64,000 nucleotides of DNA from Cupriavidus oxalaticus (lineage in GTDB: Bacteria > Pseudomonadota > Gammaproteobacteria > Burkholderiales > Burkholderiaceae): the NCBI RefSeq assembly GCF_004768545.1, contig NZ_CP038634.1, positions 1,860,001 to 1,924,000 on the forward strand, written 5' to 3'. A model generated the notes under the pieces. It saw only the letters and a program-made list of their open reading frames with translations, searched no databases and was not told where the DNA came from. The position numbers and the translations under genes are program-made. This document shows positions 43,747 to 51,938 of this stretch, piece by piece. The first letter of the stretch is position 1. Every line of letters starts with the position of its first letter.

Positions 43747-44238
43747 CTACTTCTTCTTGATCACGCTGACCTTGCCATCCGCCTCCAGGTACAGCGCCTT
43801 GATCTCCTCGAGCTTTTCTACCCCCTGCTCGCGATATTTGGCTTCCAGCTCGTCGTCGGTGATCGATTCGCGCCGCATGTTTTCTTGCAGCCTGGTGCCG
43901 TCGCGCACGAGCAGGATTTTCTTCGCTTCGGCAAAGCGCTGGAACGTGGGGAAGTGGTAGGCCAACAGGTCGATCAACCGGTTCCACGCAATCAGCGTGA
44001 CGACCAGCAGCATGGCGTCGGCAACGCCTTCACCCTTGCCGGCCATGCCGTTCTGCGCCGCGTCGGCAACGATCACGACCAGAAGCAGGTCGGCAATGCC
44101 CATCGAGCCGATGTCGCGCCGCACGACGAAACGGAACAGCAGGAACAGCGCCCAGTACATCACCGTGCCGCGAACGACGATCTCGAGTGGCGAGACGGTG
44201 AAGAAGAGCGCTTCGCGCCAGTCGAACGAGAAGTCCAT
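43747..44238 (-). CDS. DUF421 (YetF-type) membrane protein
   Basis: 163-residue protein of the DUF421/YetF family. Three transmembrane helices (PLEIVVRGTVMYWALFLLFR, DLLLVVIVADAAQNGMAGKG, AMLLVVTLIAWNRLIDLLAY) then a cytoplasmic domain (KKILLVRDGTRLQENMRRES, ITDDELEAKYREQGVEKLEE, VSVIKKK). Start at 44238 (MDFSFDWREALFF). Family members in Bacillus affect spore germination; the general function is unknown. Stands alone between the ligase and the Bug gene, on the minus strand. Confidence 0.88.
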   Translation of the reverse strand: MDFSFDWREALFFTVSPLEIVVRGTVMYWALFLLFRFVVRRDIGSMGIADLLLVVIVADAAQNGMAGKGEGVADAMLLVVTLIAWNRLIDLLAYHFPTFQRFAEAKKILLVRDGTRLQENMRRESITDDELEAKYREQGVEKLEEIKALYLEADGKVSVIKKK

Positions 44239-44394
44239 GCCCGAAACACAGCAACTTCCGGACCACTTTGCAGCGATGGCGCTTGTGCACGCCACGCCGC
44301 CGCGCTGACGGTAATTCTTGCAGCGGCTGCGTACGGATTGCCGTCGCGCAGCCGGGCGGGCTCCTGCTTCCGCAGGAAGCCGCCGGTGCGAGGA

Positions 44395-45381
44395 TCAGTC
44401 GGCCTGGATGCCGAACTCCTTCACGATCTTCGTATAGCGCGTGGTATCCGCGGCGATCAGCTTCGACAGCGCGGCCGGCTCGCCGCCCGCCGGCGTGACC
44501 GCGATGGTGGCCATGCGCGACACCACGTCGGGCATCTTCAGGATGTCGTTGACGTGCGTATTGAGCGTTCGCACCACGTCGGCGGGCATGTTCTTCGGAC
44601 CCAGCAGCGCCTGCCAGGCGCCGATCTCGACATCCTTGTAGCCCAGCTCCGCCAGCGTCGGCACGTTGGGCGCGAACGGCGAGCGCTTCAGGTCCGCCAC
44701 CGCCAGCGGCACCAGGCTGCCGTTGCCCACGTACTGCGCCACCGCGCCGTAGGTGACGTAGGTCACCGGCACCTGCCCGCCGATCACGTCGACAATGGCG
44801 GGCGCCAGGCCGCGATACGGCACCTGGCTGATCTTGATGCCGGCGGACTTGTTGAACAGTTCGCCCATGATGTGCATCGGCGAGCCGTTGCCCGGCGTGG
44901 CATAGGTTTCCACCTTGCCCGACTTGGCGCGTGCCACCAGGTCGCTGACCTTGGTGATGCCGGTGCCCTTGTTGACCACCACGAACAGGGACTGCGTGCC
45001 GATCTGCGAGATCGGCGTGAAGTCATGCTGCACGTCGTAGCTGGCGCCGGTGCCGGCCTTCAGCACCAGCGGAGCGATGGCGACCGTGTTGGGCGCCAGC
45101 AGCAGCGTGTAGCCGTCGGGGTTGGCGCGCGCGACATAGGCGCTGCCGATCGTGCCGGCGGCGCCGGTGCGGTTTTCCACCACCACCGACTGCTTCAGCC
45201 GCGGTGCCAGCTTTTCCGCGAACATGCGGGCCAGTACGTCGACATCGCCGCCGGCCGGATACGCAACGACGATGGTGATGGGTTTGTTCGGGTACGCGCC
45301 CTGGGCCAGGGCGGCGCCGGTGCAAAGCACGGTGGTGGCGGCGGCCAGCGTGGCCAGGACTTTGCGGCGTGCAGACTTCAT
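44395..45381 (-). CDS. Bug-family substrate-binding protein
   Basis: 328-residue periplasmic Bug protein. Signal peptide MKSARRKVLATLAAATTVLC with cleavage near ALAQGA. Mature marks: YPNKPITIVVAYPAGGDVDV, VVENRTGAAGTIGSAYVARA, DGYTLLLAPNTVAIAPL, YATPGNGSPMHIMGELFNKS, NVPTLAELGYKDVEIGAWQA. It follows the porin by 118 bp on the same strand, so porin and receptor are probably one transcript, entry plus capture of the same solute. Its sequence is close to the Bug protein at 61384 (shared GSPMHI-GE, NVPTLAELGYKDV, GAWQ/H), which suggests that both bind the same or related compounds of the 44-64 kb catabolic region. GAGG stands 9 nt before the ATG. Confidence 0.92.
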   Translation of the reverse strand: MKSARRKVLATLAAATTVLCTGAALAQGAYPNKPITIVVAYPAGGDVDVLARMFAEKLAPRLKQSVVVENRTGAAGTIGSAYVARANPDGYTLLLAPNTVAIAPLVLKAGTGASYDVQHDFTPISQIGTQSLFVVVNKGTGITKVSDLVARAKSGKVETYATPGNGSPMHIMGELFNKSAGIKISQVPYRGLAPAIVDVIGGQVPVTYVTYGAVAQYVGNGSLVPLAVADLKRSPFAPNVPTLAELGYKDVEIGAWQALLGPKNMPADVVRTLNTHVNDILKMPDVVSRMATIAVTPAGGEPAALSKLIAADTTRYTKIVKEFGIQAD

Positions 45382-45499
45382 GATGTTCAGACCTCGGTAA
45401 GACTTGGCGCCCGGCGGGGGCCGGGGGCCAACATGGCTGGTGAAGCGGCTGGTGAAGCCCGGCGCGCGGCGCCGGGGCATGGTGGCCAACTCAGCCGAC

Positions 45500-46594
45500 T
45501 CAGAAGATGTGCTTGATGCCCAGCATCGAGCCCCACTGGTTCGCGCCGGGGCGGGGGTTGGAGCCGGGCGAACCACCGCTCACCGACATGGCGAGCTGGC
45601 CGTCGTTATTGATATAGCCCGCGGTGGCGTAGACCGAGGTGCGCTTGCTGAAACTGTATGTCGCACGCAGCGCGTAGAGCATGGCCTCGTTGTCGCTGCC
45701 GTGGTAGTTCAGGAAGTAGACCTGGCCGGCCAGGTTGACCGCCGGAGTGATGTCGTAGGAGACGCCGGCGTAGTACAGGTCGCTGATCGGCGTCGGGCTG
45801 CCTTCGTTGTCGCGGCGGATCCAGCCGGCGCCAAGCTTGGTGTTCTTCAGCAGCATGTAGCCGCCCAGCGACAGGCGGTCGTCGGTCAGGTTGCTGTTGG
45901 TCAGGCCGCCGAAGGCGCCGGGGCCGCCGCGCTGCGAATCGTAGGCTGCGATCAGGCCCCAGGTCTTGCTGTCATAGCCGATCATGGCCGACCACTCGCG
46001 GCAGGCCTTCTTGTCGGCCGGGTTCTCGCCGGCGCAGTTGGTGCCGGCCGGGCTGGGGCCGGCGTTGACCGCGTCGCGGCCGAAGCTGTAGGTGGCACCG
46101 ACCACGAAGCCGTTGAAGTTGGCCTTGTATGCGACCGCGTTGTCGGCGCGCGTGTTGGGCAGGTAGTTGTCGAGCGAGCCCGAGCCGTACACGTTCGGCC
46201 CGAGGATATCGCTGTCGAGGATGGCCCAGAACAGCATCGTGTACTGGCGGCCGAACGACAGCTGGCCATACTGGTTGCTCAGGCCGACCAGCGCCTGGCG
46301 CCCGAACAGGCGGCCGCCCTGGTTGGCGTTGCCCGTGTCCGGCGAAAAGCCCGATTCCAGCACGAACAGGCCCTTCAGCCCGCCGCCGAGGTCTTCCGTG
46401 CCGCGGATGCCCCAGCGCGACGGCACCGTGGCGGTGTTGTTGGGCATGCGCACCAGGCTGTCGCCGTTGGCGCCGACATTGCTCACGTACTCGACACCGC
46501 TATCGATGACGCCGTACAGCGTCACCGACGATTGGGCCGAGGCCAGCAGGGGGGAAGCCGCGAGCAGCGCCGCGGCGGTTCGTGCAAGTTTCAT
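45500..46594 (-). CDS. Outer-membrane porin (Burkholderiales trimeric type)
   Basis: 364-residue porin of the Gram-negative Porin_4 type. Signal peptide MKLARTAAALLAASPLLASA then the typical first strand QSSVTLYGVIDSGVEYVSNV, constriction-loop motif near ILGPNVYGSG, and C-terminal strand ending with Phe (GSMLGIKHIF). Inner signature GIRGTEDLGGGLKGLFVLES is canonical. It forms 16-strand water-filled channels for small acids. Upstream, 176-191 bp before the ATG, lies a copy of the GTTTTATATATGGAAC palindrome (46770), placing the porin-Bug unit in the proposed shared regulon. Confidence 0.93.
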   Translation of the reverse strand: MKLARTAAALLAASPLLASAQSSVTLYGVIDSGVEYVSNVGANGDSLVRMPNNTATVPSRWGIRGTEDLGGGLKGLFVLESGFSPDTGNANQGGRLFGRQALVGLSNQYGQLSFGRQYTMLFWAILDSDILGPNVYGSGSLDNYLPNTRADNAVAYKANFNGFVVGATYSFGRDAVNAGPSPAGTNCAGENPADKKACREWSAMIGYDSKTWGLIAAYDSQRGGPGAFGGLTNSNLTDDRLSLGGYMLLKNTKLGAGWIRRDNEGSPTPISDLYYAGVSYDITPAVNLAGQVYFLNYHGSDNEAMLYALRATYSFSKRTSVYATAGYINNDGQLAMSVSGGSPGSNPRPGANQWGSMLGIKHIF

Positions 46595-47173
46595 CTACCA
46601 GTTTCCTTCCGTTTTTCCGTCTTGTAATCGTCTTTGTGGTCCGGGCCGCTGCGATGGCGCCCGGGTTTCAGGGCAGGCTTGTTATTGGCAGGGTGTTCTC
46701 CTCTTGTGGATCCCGCAGGCTGTCAAAAGCCGCAGTGTCTAGCAAAAATGCTGCCATAGCCGCTTTTGTGTTTTATATATGGAACATCAAACAACATAAG
46801 AAACGTTGAGCAAAATATAGCCGCGAGTTTCCAAAAGCTGTGAGGAGGGTTATCCCTAGTGCGGCAAGGCGACGACGCGCCGGACAGCCGCTGGCTGCAC
46901 CCGCGCAGGGCCGGGCGTGCGCACGGGCGGTGCATCGGCACTGCGCGGCGCGCGCCACCGGCGGCCCGGTCGCCCAGGCGTCTTGCCGCACCGGCAAAGG
47001 CGCTGCGCCGGATGCCATGGGCCAAGGCCTGCCGCACCCTGCAAACCGGCGCGTGCACCAGGCCGGCGCGTTGACGTTTCCGTGTCGGATAGGCCTATCG
47101 TTTACCCTCATCCCGTTTCCCGAGGCGCACGCCTATGCTTCAAAAGTTTTATTCGCAAACCTAAGTTTTATAT
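46595..47173. other. Divergent control region, porin / alpha-beta hydrolase
   Basis: 579 bp without a supported gene. It has two AT-rich ends, each containing one copy of the 17-bp sequence GTTTTATATATGGAACA (46770 and 47165), around a GC-rich core at about 46860-47090. This is the control region for two divergent units. Confidence 0.75.
46770..46785. promoter_or_regulatory. Candidate operator, copy 1 (porin side)
   Basis: GTTTTATATATGGAAC, an imperfect palindrome GTTYYATATATRRAAC, identical to copy 2 including the next base. On the minus strand it overlaps a TATATA box that could be the porin -10 element. Confidence 0.65.
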
Positions 47174-47180
47174 ATGGAAC
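47165..47180. promoter_or_regulatory. Candidate operator, copy 2 (hydrolase side)
   Basis: Same 16-bp GTTTTATATATGGAAC. It covers the annotated ATG of the hydrolase at 47174, so a protein bound here would block the initiation region directly. Confidence 0.65.
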
Positions 47181-48061
47181 AAAATCAGCCCCCCATTCCT
47201 CCTCAGCCGGATCGGCAGCTACTGGAGGCCCTGAGCAGCGGGTTTGCGGAACGCGTGGTGACGGTCGACCGCGGTGCGCAGGTGACCTACCGCAGCGGCG
47301 GGACCAGCGGGCCCGCCATCGTGCTGCTGCACGGCATCAGCTCCGGCGCGGCCTCGTGGCTGCCTTGCGCCAGCCTGCTGGCGGCGCAGGCGCGCGTGAT
47401 CGCCTGGGACGCGCCGGGTTATGGCAACTCGACGCCGCTGGCGCAGGCGCGCCCGCTGGCATCGGACTACGCGCTGCGGCTCGATGGCTTGCTGCAGACG
47501 CTGGGCATGCAGCCGGCGCTGATCGTCGGCCATTCGCTGGGTGCGCTGATGGCCGCGGCCTATGTCGCGAACGCGCGCAACCTGCCGGCGCGGCTGTTGC
47601 TGCTGAGCGTGGCGCAGGGCTATGGCGCGGCGGGCAAGGAGGCGCAGGCGCAGCAGGTGGCCCAGCAGCGGCTGGCGGCGCTGGATACGCTTGGCGTTGA
47701 AGGGCTGGCGCAACGCGGGCCGGCCCGGCTGCTGAGCGAGCTGGCCGATGCCGGCGCGCAGGCGTGGGTGCAGTGGAATATGCAGCGGCTCAACCCGGAC
47801 GGCTATCGCCAGGCGGTGGCGATGCTGTGCGGCGACGATATCGACCGTTATCTGTCGCGCCGTCCGGCGTCACTGCCCACGCGCATTGCCTGCGGCAGCC
47901 GCGACGTGGTGACCACCCCGCTGGCCTGCGGCACGCTGGCCGAACGCTTCGACCTGCCGCTGGCGCTCATCCCCGACGCCGGCCATGCCTGCTACATCGA
48001 GCAGGCCGCCGCGACCGCGCGGCTGATCCGCTCGGCGCTGCCGCCCCAAGGCGACGCCTGA
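47174..48061 (+). CDS. Alpha/beta hydrolase
   Basis: 295-residue alpha/beta-hydrolase. VLLHGISSGAASW oxyanion region, nucleophile elbow GHSLG with Ser121, and catalytic His271 in AGHACYIEQ; Asp expected in CGSRDVVTTP. The fold and length suit a C-C bond hydrolase (meta-cleavage product hydrolase type) or an esterase/lactonase. The ATG at 47174 lies within a candidate operator and lacks a Shine-Dalgarno sequence; a tandem GTG around 47260, just before VTVDRGAQVTYRSGG, is a possible true start, or the transcript is leaderless. It is divergent from the porin and precedes the Rieske operon by 240 bp; likely function is hydrolysis of a ring-fission product or substrate ester of that route. Confidence 0.87.
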   Translation: MEQNQPPIPPQPDRQLLEALSSGFAERVVTVDRGAQVTYRSGGTSGPAIVLLHGISSGAASWLPCASLLAAQARVIAWDAPGYGNSTPLAQARPLASDYALRLDGLLQTLGMQPALIVGHSLGALMAAAYVANARNLPARLLLLSVAQGYGAAGKEAQAQQVAQQRLAALDTLGVEGLAQRGPARLLSELADAGAQAWVQWNMQRLNPDGYRQAVAMLCGDDIDRYLSRRPASLPTRIACGSRDVVTTPLACGTLAERFDLPLALIPDAGHACYIEQAAATARLIRSALPPQGDA

Positions 48062-48166
48062 CCCTACCCGGCGCCGCCAGCCGCTTGGCGCCGCTCCCTT
48101 GGCGCGCCGCTTGCGCCACCTGGCTCCGGCTTCGCGGGTTTACCCCAGTCAATTTTTACGGTTGTG

Positions 48167-48195
48167 TTGTCTATAGTCGTACCTGTGTTCAATAT
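48167..48195 (+). promoter_or_regulatory. Putative sigma-70 promoter of the Rieske operon
   Basis: TTGTCT (48167-48172), 17-bp spacer, CAATAT (48190-48195). The predicted start, about 48202, coincides with the next palindrome. Confidence 0.5.
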
Positions 48196-48203
48196 CTAAA
48201 CCA

Positions 48204-48223
48204 GTGTTTCATTAGTAAAACAC
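48204..48223. promoter_or_regulatory. Candidate operator, copy 3 (Rieske operon)
   Basis: GTGTTTCATTAGTAAAACAC, arms GTGTTT/AAACAC. Read on the other strand it agrees with copy 4 at 17 of 20 positions. Placed at the predicted +1 of the operon, a usual repressor position. Confidence 0.7.
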
Positions 48224-48301
48224 GACGGGCGCAAAAGCAGGTCGCGCCCGGGCGGCGTCGGAACACGGTCCCCCAAGCTGCAAGACATGGAGCAAAGCGC
48301 A

Positions 48302-48607
48302 ATGGAAAGCCTCTCGTACAACCCGAACCTGGTGCCCTGGGAGCGTCCGGCGCCGAACAACGTCGCAGGCAAGGGCCATATCGAACAACCCGGCAAGGTT
48401 GCCAACATTGTCTGGCAGACCCGCGCCACCGCGCCGAGCGCCTACGAGAACGCGCTGGGCGACGCGCTTGAGGCCGCCTTCGAAGGCGGCGCGCAGAACC
48501 CGCAGGACATCGTGCGCGCGTTCAACGCCGCCGGCTTCCTGGGCGTCGACGGCCAGCCATGGACCGAAGAGCGCTTCCTCTCCGAAATGCGCCGCCTGGG
48601 CGCCTGA
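48302..48607 (+). CDS. Small protein with recombinase-like helix-turn-helix
   Basis: 101-residue protein, first gene of the Rieske operon. Start at 48302 has GGAG upstream; an in-frame ATG at 48287 would add five residues. Begins MESLSYNPNLVPWERPAPNN; the C-terminal 60 residues are helical, ENALGDALEAAFEGGAQNPQ then DIVRAFNAAGFLGVDGQPWT and EERFLSEMRRLGA, resembling the short recombinase-type HTH proteins that accompany Rieske oxygenase genes in Burkholderiales. It carries no recombinase catalytic domain. It might modulate the oxygenase or its expression; this is a guess from context. Confidence 0.78.
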   Translation: MESLSYNPNLVPWERPAPNNVAGKGHIEQPGKVANIVWQTRATAPSAYENALGDALEAAFEGGAQNPQDIVRAFNAAGFLGVDGQPWTEERFLSEMRRLGA

Positions 48608-48641
48608 ACCGCGTCCGCATCGCGACCATAGCGAGAACAAC

Positions 48642-49712
48642 ATGGAATCGAACAAGCAAGCCCGCGCCGAAGCCCGCCTGAACACCGGCCTGCGCAACTA
48701 CTGGTACCCGGTCGCCGCCTCGTGGGCGGTGAGCCATGCCCCGATCGGCATCACCCGCCTGAGCCAGAACATCGTGCTGTGGCGCGACGGCGCCGGCCAG
48801 GTCCACGCGCTGGAAGACCGCTGCCCGCATCGCGGCGCGCGCCTGTCGATGGGCTGGAACCTGGGCGACCGCGTCGCCTGCTGGTACCACGGCGTGGAAG
48901 TCGGCGGCGACGGCCAGGTCAAGAGCGTGCCGGCGGTGGAAAGCTGCCCGCTGGAAGGCCGCACCTGCGTGCGCAGCTACCCGGTGCAGGAAAAGGCCGG
49001 CGCGATCTTCCTGTGGTTCGGCGACCAGGCCCCGCAGGGCGAAGGCAGCCCCGACGAGCTGCGCCTGCCGGAAGAACTGGTCAGCGAAGAACACAGCAAC
49101 TTCCTGTGCGTGGCGCACTGGGACTGCAATTACCGCTACGCCATCGACAACGTGATGGACCCGATGCACGGCGCCTACCTGCACGCGGTGTCGCACTCGA
49201 TGGCATCCGGCGAGAAGTCCGCCGTGATGCAGATCCGCGAGACCGAGCACGGCCTGGTGTTCGAGAAGACCGGCCAGCGCGGCGTCAACTTCGACTGGGT
49301 GGAGTTCGGCGAGACCGGCACGCTGTGGCTGCGCCTGGCGATCCCGTACCGCGCCAAGGTCGGCCCCGGCGGCCCGTTCGGCATCGTCGGCATGGCCACG
49401 CCGGTGGATGAAGACCACTGCATGGTGTTCTTCTGGCGCACCCGCCACGTGCAGGGCTGGGAGCGCGACGTGTGGCGCTTCCTGTATCGCAACCGCCTGG
49501 AGCAGCTGCACTGGGACGTGCTGGAGCAGGACCGCGTGGTGCTGGAAATGATGGCCCCCAACGCACGCGACCACGAGATGCTGTACCAGCACGACGCCGG
49601 CATCACGCGCGTGCGCCGTCTGCTGAAGCGCCGCGCCGACCAGGAAATCGCCGACGAGCCGGTGGCGATGCTCAAGCCCACGCAAGCCGCCGGAGCCGCC
49701 AGCCATGCCTGA
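48642..49712 (+). CDS. Rieske non-haem iron oxygenase, alpha subunit
   Basis: 356-residue terminal oxygenase. Rieske 2Fe-2S ligands C-x-H-x16-C-x2-H at Cys61, His63, Cys80, His83. Catalytic mononuclear Fe motif NVMDPMHGAYLH gives Asn170/Asp173, His176 and His181, the standard N/D-x2-H-x4-H arrangement. Length and form (start LNTGLRNYWYPVAASWAVSH) resemble VanA/phthalate oxygenase-like one-subunit oxygenases served by a VanB/PDR reductase, and that reductase is present at 57805. It could hydroxylate, dihydroxylate or O-demethylate an aromatic acid. Start at 48642, 34 bp after the small HTH protein; its TGA overlaps the next ATG by 8 bp. Confidence 0.93.
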   Translation: MESNKQARAEARLNTGLRNYWYPVAASWAVSHAPIGITRLSQNIVLWRDGAGQVHALEDRCPHRGARLSMGWNLGDRVACWYHGVEVGGDGQVKSVPAVESCPLEGRTCVRSYPVQEKAGAIFLWFGDQAPQGEGSPDELRLPEELVSEEHSNFLCVAHWDCNYRYAIDNVMDPMHGAYLHAVSHSMASGEKSAVMQIRETEHGLVFEKTGQRGVNFDWVEFGETGTLWLRLAIPYRAKVGPGGPFGIVGMATPVDEDHCMVFFWRTRHVQGWERDVWRFLYRNRLEQLHWDVLEQDRVVLEMMAPNARDHEMLYQHDAGITRVRRLLKRRADQEIADEPVAMLKPTQAAGAASHA

Positions 49713-50478
49713 GGCCATCACCAACAACGCTCTGCTGGCCGGCCGCAAGGTGCTGGTCACCGGCGCCGCACGCGGCCTCGGGCTGGCCTTCGCGAAGTCG
49801 CTGGCGGAAGCCGGCGCCAGCGTGGCCATGGCCGACATCCTGGCCGAACGCCTGCAGCAGGAAGCCGATGCGCTGCGCGCCCGCGGCCTGAAGGTGGTGC
49901 CGGTCCTGCTGGACCTGTCGGACCCCGCCTCGGTGCAGGCTTGCGCCGATGCCGCGGTGAAGGCACTGGGCGGCCTCGACGGGCTGGTCAACAACGCCGC
50001 CGTGACCGACTCGGGCGGCCGCGATGCCAGCGCCATCGACATCGCCACCTGGGACCGCGTGATGAATGTCAACGTGCGCGGCACCTGGCTGATGACTTCC
50101 GCCTGCCTGCCGGCGCTGCGCGCCAGCGGCCGTGGCGCGGTGGTCAACCTGGCCTCGGACACGCCGCTGTGGGGCGCGCCCAACCTGCTCGCCTATGTGG
50201 CCAGCAAGAGCGCCATCATCGGCATGACCCGTTCGCTGGCGCGCGAGCTGGGCCGCGACCAGATCACTGTCAACGCGGTGGCCCCGGGCCTGACGCTGGT
50301 GGAAGCCACCGAGTACGTGCCCCAGCACCGGCACGACCTGTACCGCGAGCAACGCGCGATCTCGCGCGAGCAGCTGCCCGACGATGTCTGCGGCGCGGTG
50401 CTGTTCGCACTGTCCGACCTTGCCCGTTTCGTGACCGGCCAGACGCTGGCGGTCAACGGCGGCTTTGTCATGCATTGA
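49705..50478 (+). CDS. Short-chain dehydrogenase/reductase
   Basis: 257-residue SDR with intact motifs: TGAARGLG, NNAA, NLASD with Ser, and YVASK (Tyr164, Lys168); ends with the family tail QTLAVNGGFVMH. It overlaps the oxygenase stop by 8 bp and is thus translationally coupled. In a Rieske dioxygenase route this position would suit a cis-dihydrodiol dehydrogenase that rearomatises the ring; oxidation of another alcohol is also possible. NAD(P)-dependent and cytoplasmic. Confidence 0.9.
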   Translation: MPEAITNNALLAGRKVLVTGAARGLGLAFAKSLAEAGASVAMADILAERLQQEADALRARGLKVVPVLLDLSDPASVQACADAAVKALGGLDGLVNNAAVTDSGGRDASAIDIATWDRVMNVNVRGTWLMTSACLPALRASGRGAVVNLASDTPLWGAPNLLAYVASKSAIIGMTRSLARELGRDQITVNAVAPGLTLVEATEYVPQHRHDLYREQRAISREQLPDDVCGAVLFALSDLARFVTGQTLAVNGGFVMH

Positions 50479-50513
50479 TCCGAAATCCACTGAAGAAAAC
50501 CGAAGGAATCCAA

Positions 50514-51050
50514 ATGAGCGATCTTTCCCAACAGCAAAACATCAAGCGTTCCTGGGACCAGCCGGACGGCGCCTCGTTCGACCAGTGGATGGAAAGCCGC
50601 GTGGCGCGCTTCTCCACGCGCAAGTACGACTGGGACGCGCTGAAGTTCCAGGCCGACTACGACCCCAAGTACCGCCGCGCGCAGATGCGCTACCTGGGCA
50701 CCGGCGGCACCGGCGTGGCCGCGGACACCAACACCGTGCCGTCGGAGCACTTCACCTTCTCCACCATGATCATCCCGGCCGGCCATGAAGGCCCGTCGCA
50801 TATCCACACCGACGTGGAAGAGGTGTTCTTCGTCCTGCGCGGCAAGATCAAGCTGATCCTGGAAAAGGATGGCGAGCGCTTCGAGACCGTCCTGACCGAC
50901 CGCGACCTGGTCTCGGTGCCGCCGGGCGTGTATCGCGAGGAAATCAATATCGGCGAGGAAGACGCGCTGATGTGCGTGATGCTCGGCGCCAAGAAGCCGG
51001 TCACGCCGACCTACCCGCCCGAGCACCCGCTCGCGAAGATCAAGCGCTGA
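50514..51050 (+). CDS. Cupin domain-containing protein
   Basis: 178-residue single-cupin protein. Motif 1 is seen as GPSHIHTDVEEVFFVLRG with metal-ligand candidates His96, His98 and Glu102. Motif 2 reads VPPGVYREEINIGEE: the His expected after P-x-G-x2 is Arg141, so one canonical metal ligand is missing. The N-terminal 60 residues are charged and not cupin-like. In catabolic clusters such proteins act as dioxygenases, isomerases or ligand sensors; which applies is unknown. Start at 50514 follows GAAGGAATCCAA. Confidence 0.85.
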   Translation: MSDLSQQQNIKRSWDQPDGASFDQWMESRVARFSTRKYDWDALKFQADYDPKYRRAQMRYLGTGGTGVAADTNTVPSEHFTFSTMIIPAGHEGPSHIHTDVEEVFFVLRGKIKLILEKDGERFETVLTDRDLVSVPPGVYREEINIGEEDALMCVMLGAKKPVTPTYPPEHPLAKIKR

Positions 51051-51081
51051 TGCGCCATCGGCCTGTTCGCACGCACTGACC

Positions 51082-51933
51082 ATGAGCACCAACGCCATCC
51101 CGACGACGCCAGCCGCCAACGAAACCCCGGACAAGTACATCGTCCCGGGCCTGGAGCGCGGGCTGCGCCTGCTCGGCGAGTTCAGCAGCAAGGACCGCAC
51201 CATGTCGGCCGCCGAACTGGCGCGCCGCCTGAAGGTGCCGCGCTCCACCGTGTTCCGCCTGCTGGCCACGCTGGAAATGCTGGGTTTTGTCGAGCGCGCC
51301 GATGGCGGCCGCGATTTCCGGCTGGGCATGGCGGTGCTGCGGCTGGGGTTCGAGTACCTGGCGTCGCTGGAGCTGACCGAACTGGGCCGCCCGCTGCTGG
51401 AGCGGCTGCGCGACGAGATCGGCTATCCGACCAACCTGGTGGTGCGCGACGGGCGTTCGATCGTCTACGTGGCCAAGGCGGTGTCGCCGCGGCCCTTCGC
51501 CAGCTCGGTCAACGTCGGCACGCGGCTGCCCGCGCATGCCACGGTGCTGGGCCGGGTGCTGCTGGAAGACCTGCCGCTGGCGGAACTGCACGCGCTGTAT
51601 CCGGAGGCGCAGCTGGAAGTGTTCTCAGACAGCACGCCGCGCACGGTCGATGCGCTCTTTGCCATCGTCCAGCGCGACCGCGAGCGTGGCTACGTGCTGC
51701 AGGAAGGCTTTTTCGAATCGAGCATCTCGACCATTGCCGCGCCGGTGCGCGACCGCACCGGCAAGGTGGTGGCGGCGCTGGGCGCCACCATCCCCGCTGC
51801 GCATATCGATCCGGAACAGCTGGACGCGATGGTGGAGAAGGTGAGGAGCACAGCGGGCGAGCTGTCGCGCCTGCTTGACTACCGGCTGTCGCTGCACAGC
51901 GCCGGCAAGGTCGTGAATCTGTATCGGGAGTGA
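51082..51933 (+). CDS. IclR family transcriptional regulator
   Basis: 283-residue IclR-type regulator with N-terminal winged helix-turn-helix (MSAAELARRLKVPRSTVFRL, LATLEMLGFVERADGGRDFR) and the C-terminal effector domain (GYPTNLVVRDGRSIVYVAKA, GTRLPAHATVLGRVLLED, GYVLQEGFFESSISTIAAPV). IclR proteins often control aromatic-acid catabolism and bind palindromes of about 15 bp with AT-rich centres. It is embedded inside the operon, an autoregulated arrangement. It is one candidate for binding the GTTTTAnnnATRRAAC sites at 46770, 47165, 48206 and 61273. Confidence 0.92.
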   Translation: MSTNAIPTTPAANETPDKYIVPGLERGLRLLGEFSSKDRTMSAAELARRLKVPRSTVFRLLATLEMLGFVERADGGRDFRLGMAVLRLGFEYLASLELTELGRPLLERLRDEIGYPTNLVVRDGRSIVYVAKAVSPRPFASSVNVGTRLPAHATVLGRVLLEDLPLAELHALYPEAQLEVFSDSTPRTVDALFAIVQRDRERGYVLQEGFFESSISTIAAPVRDRTGKVVAALGATIPAAHIDPEQLDAMVEKVRSTAGELSRLLDYRLSLHSAGKVVNLYRE

Positions 51934-51938
51934 GGACA

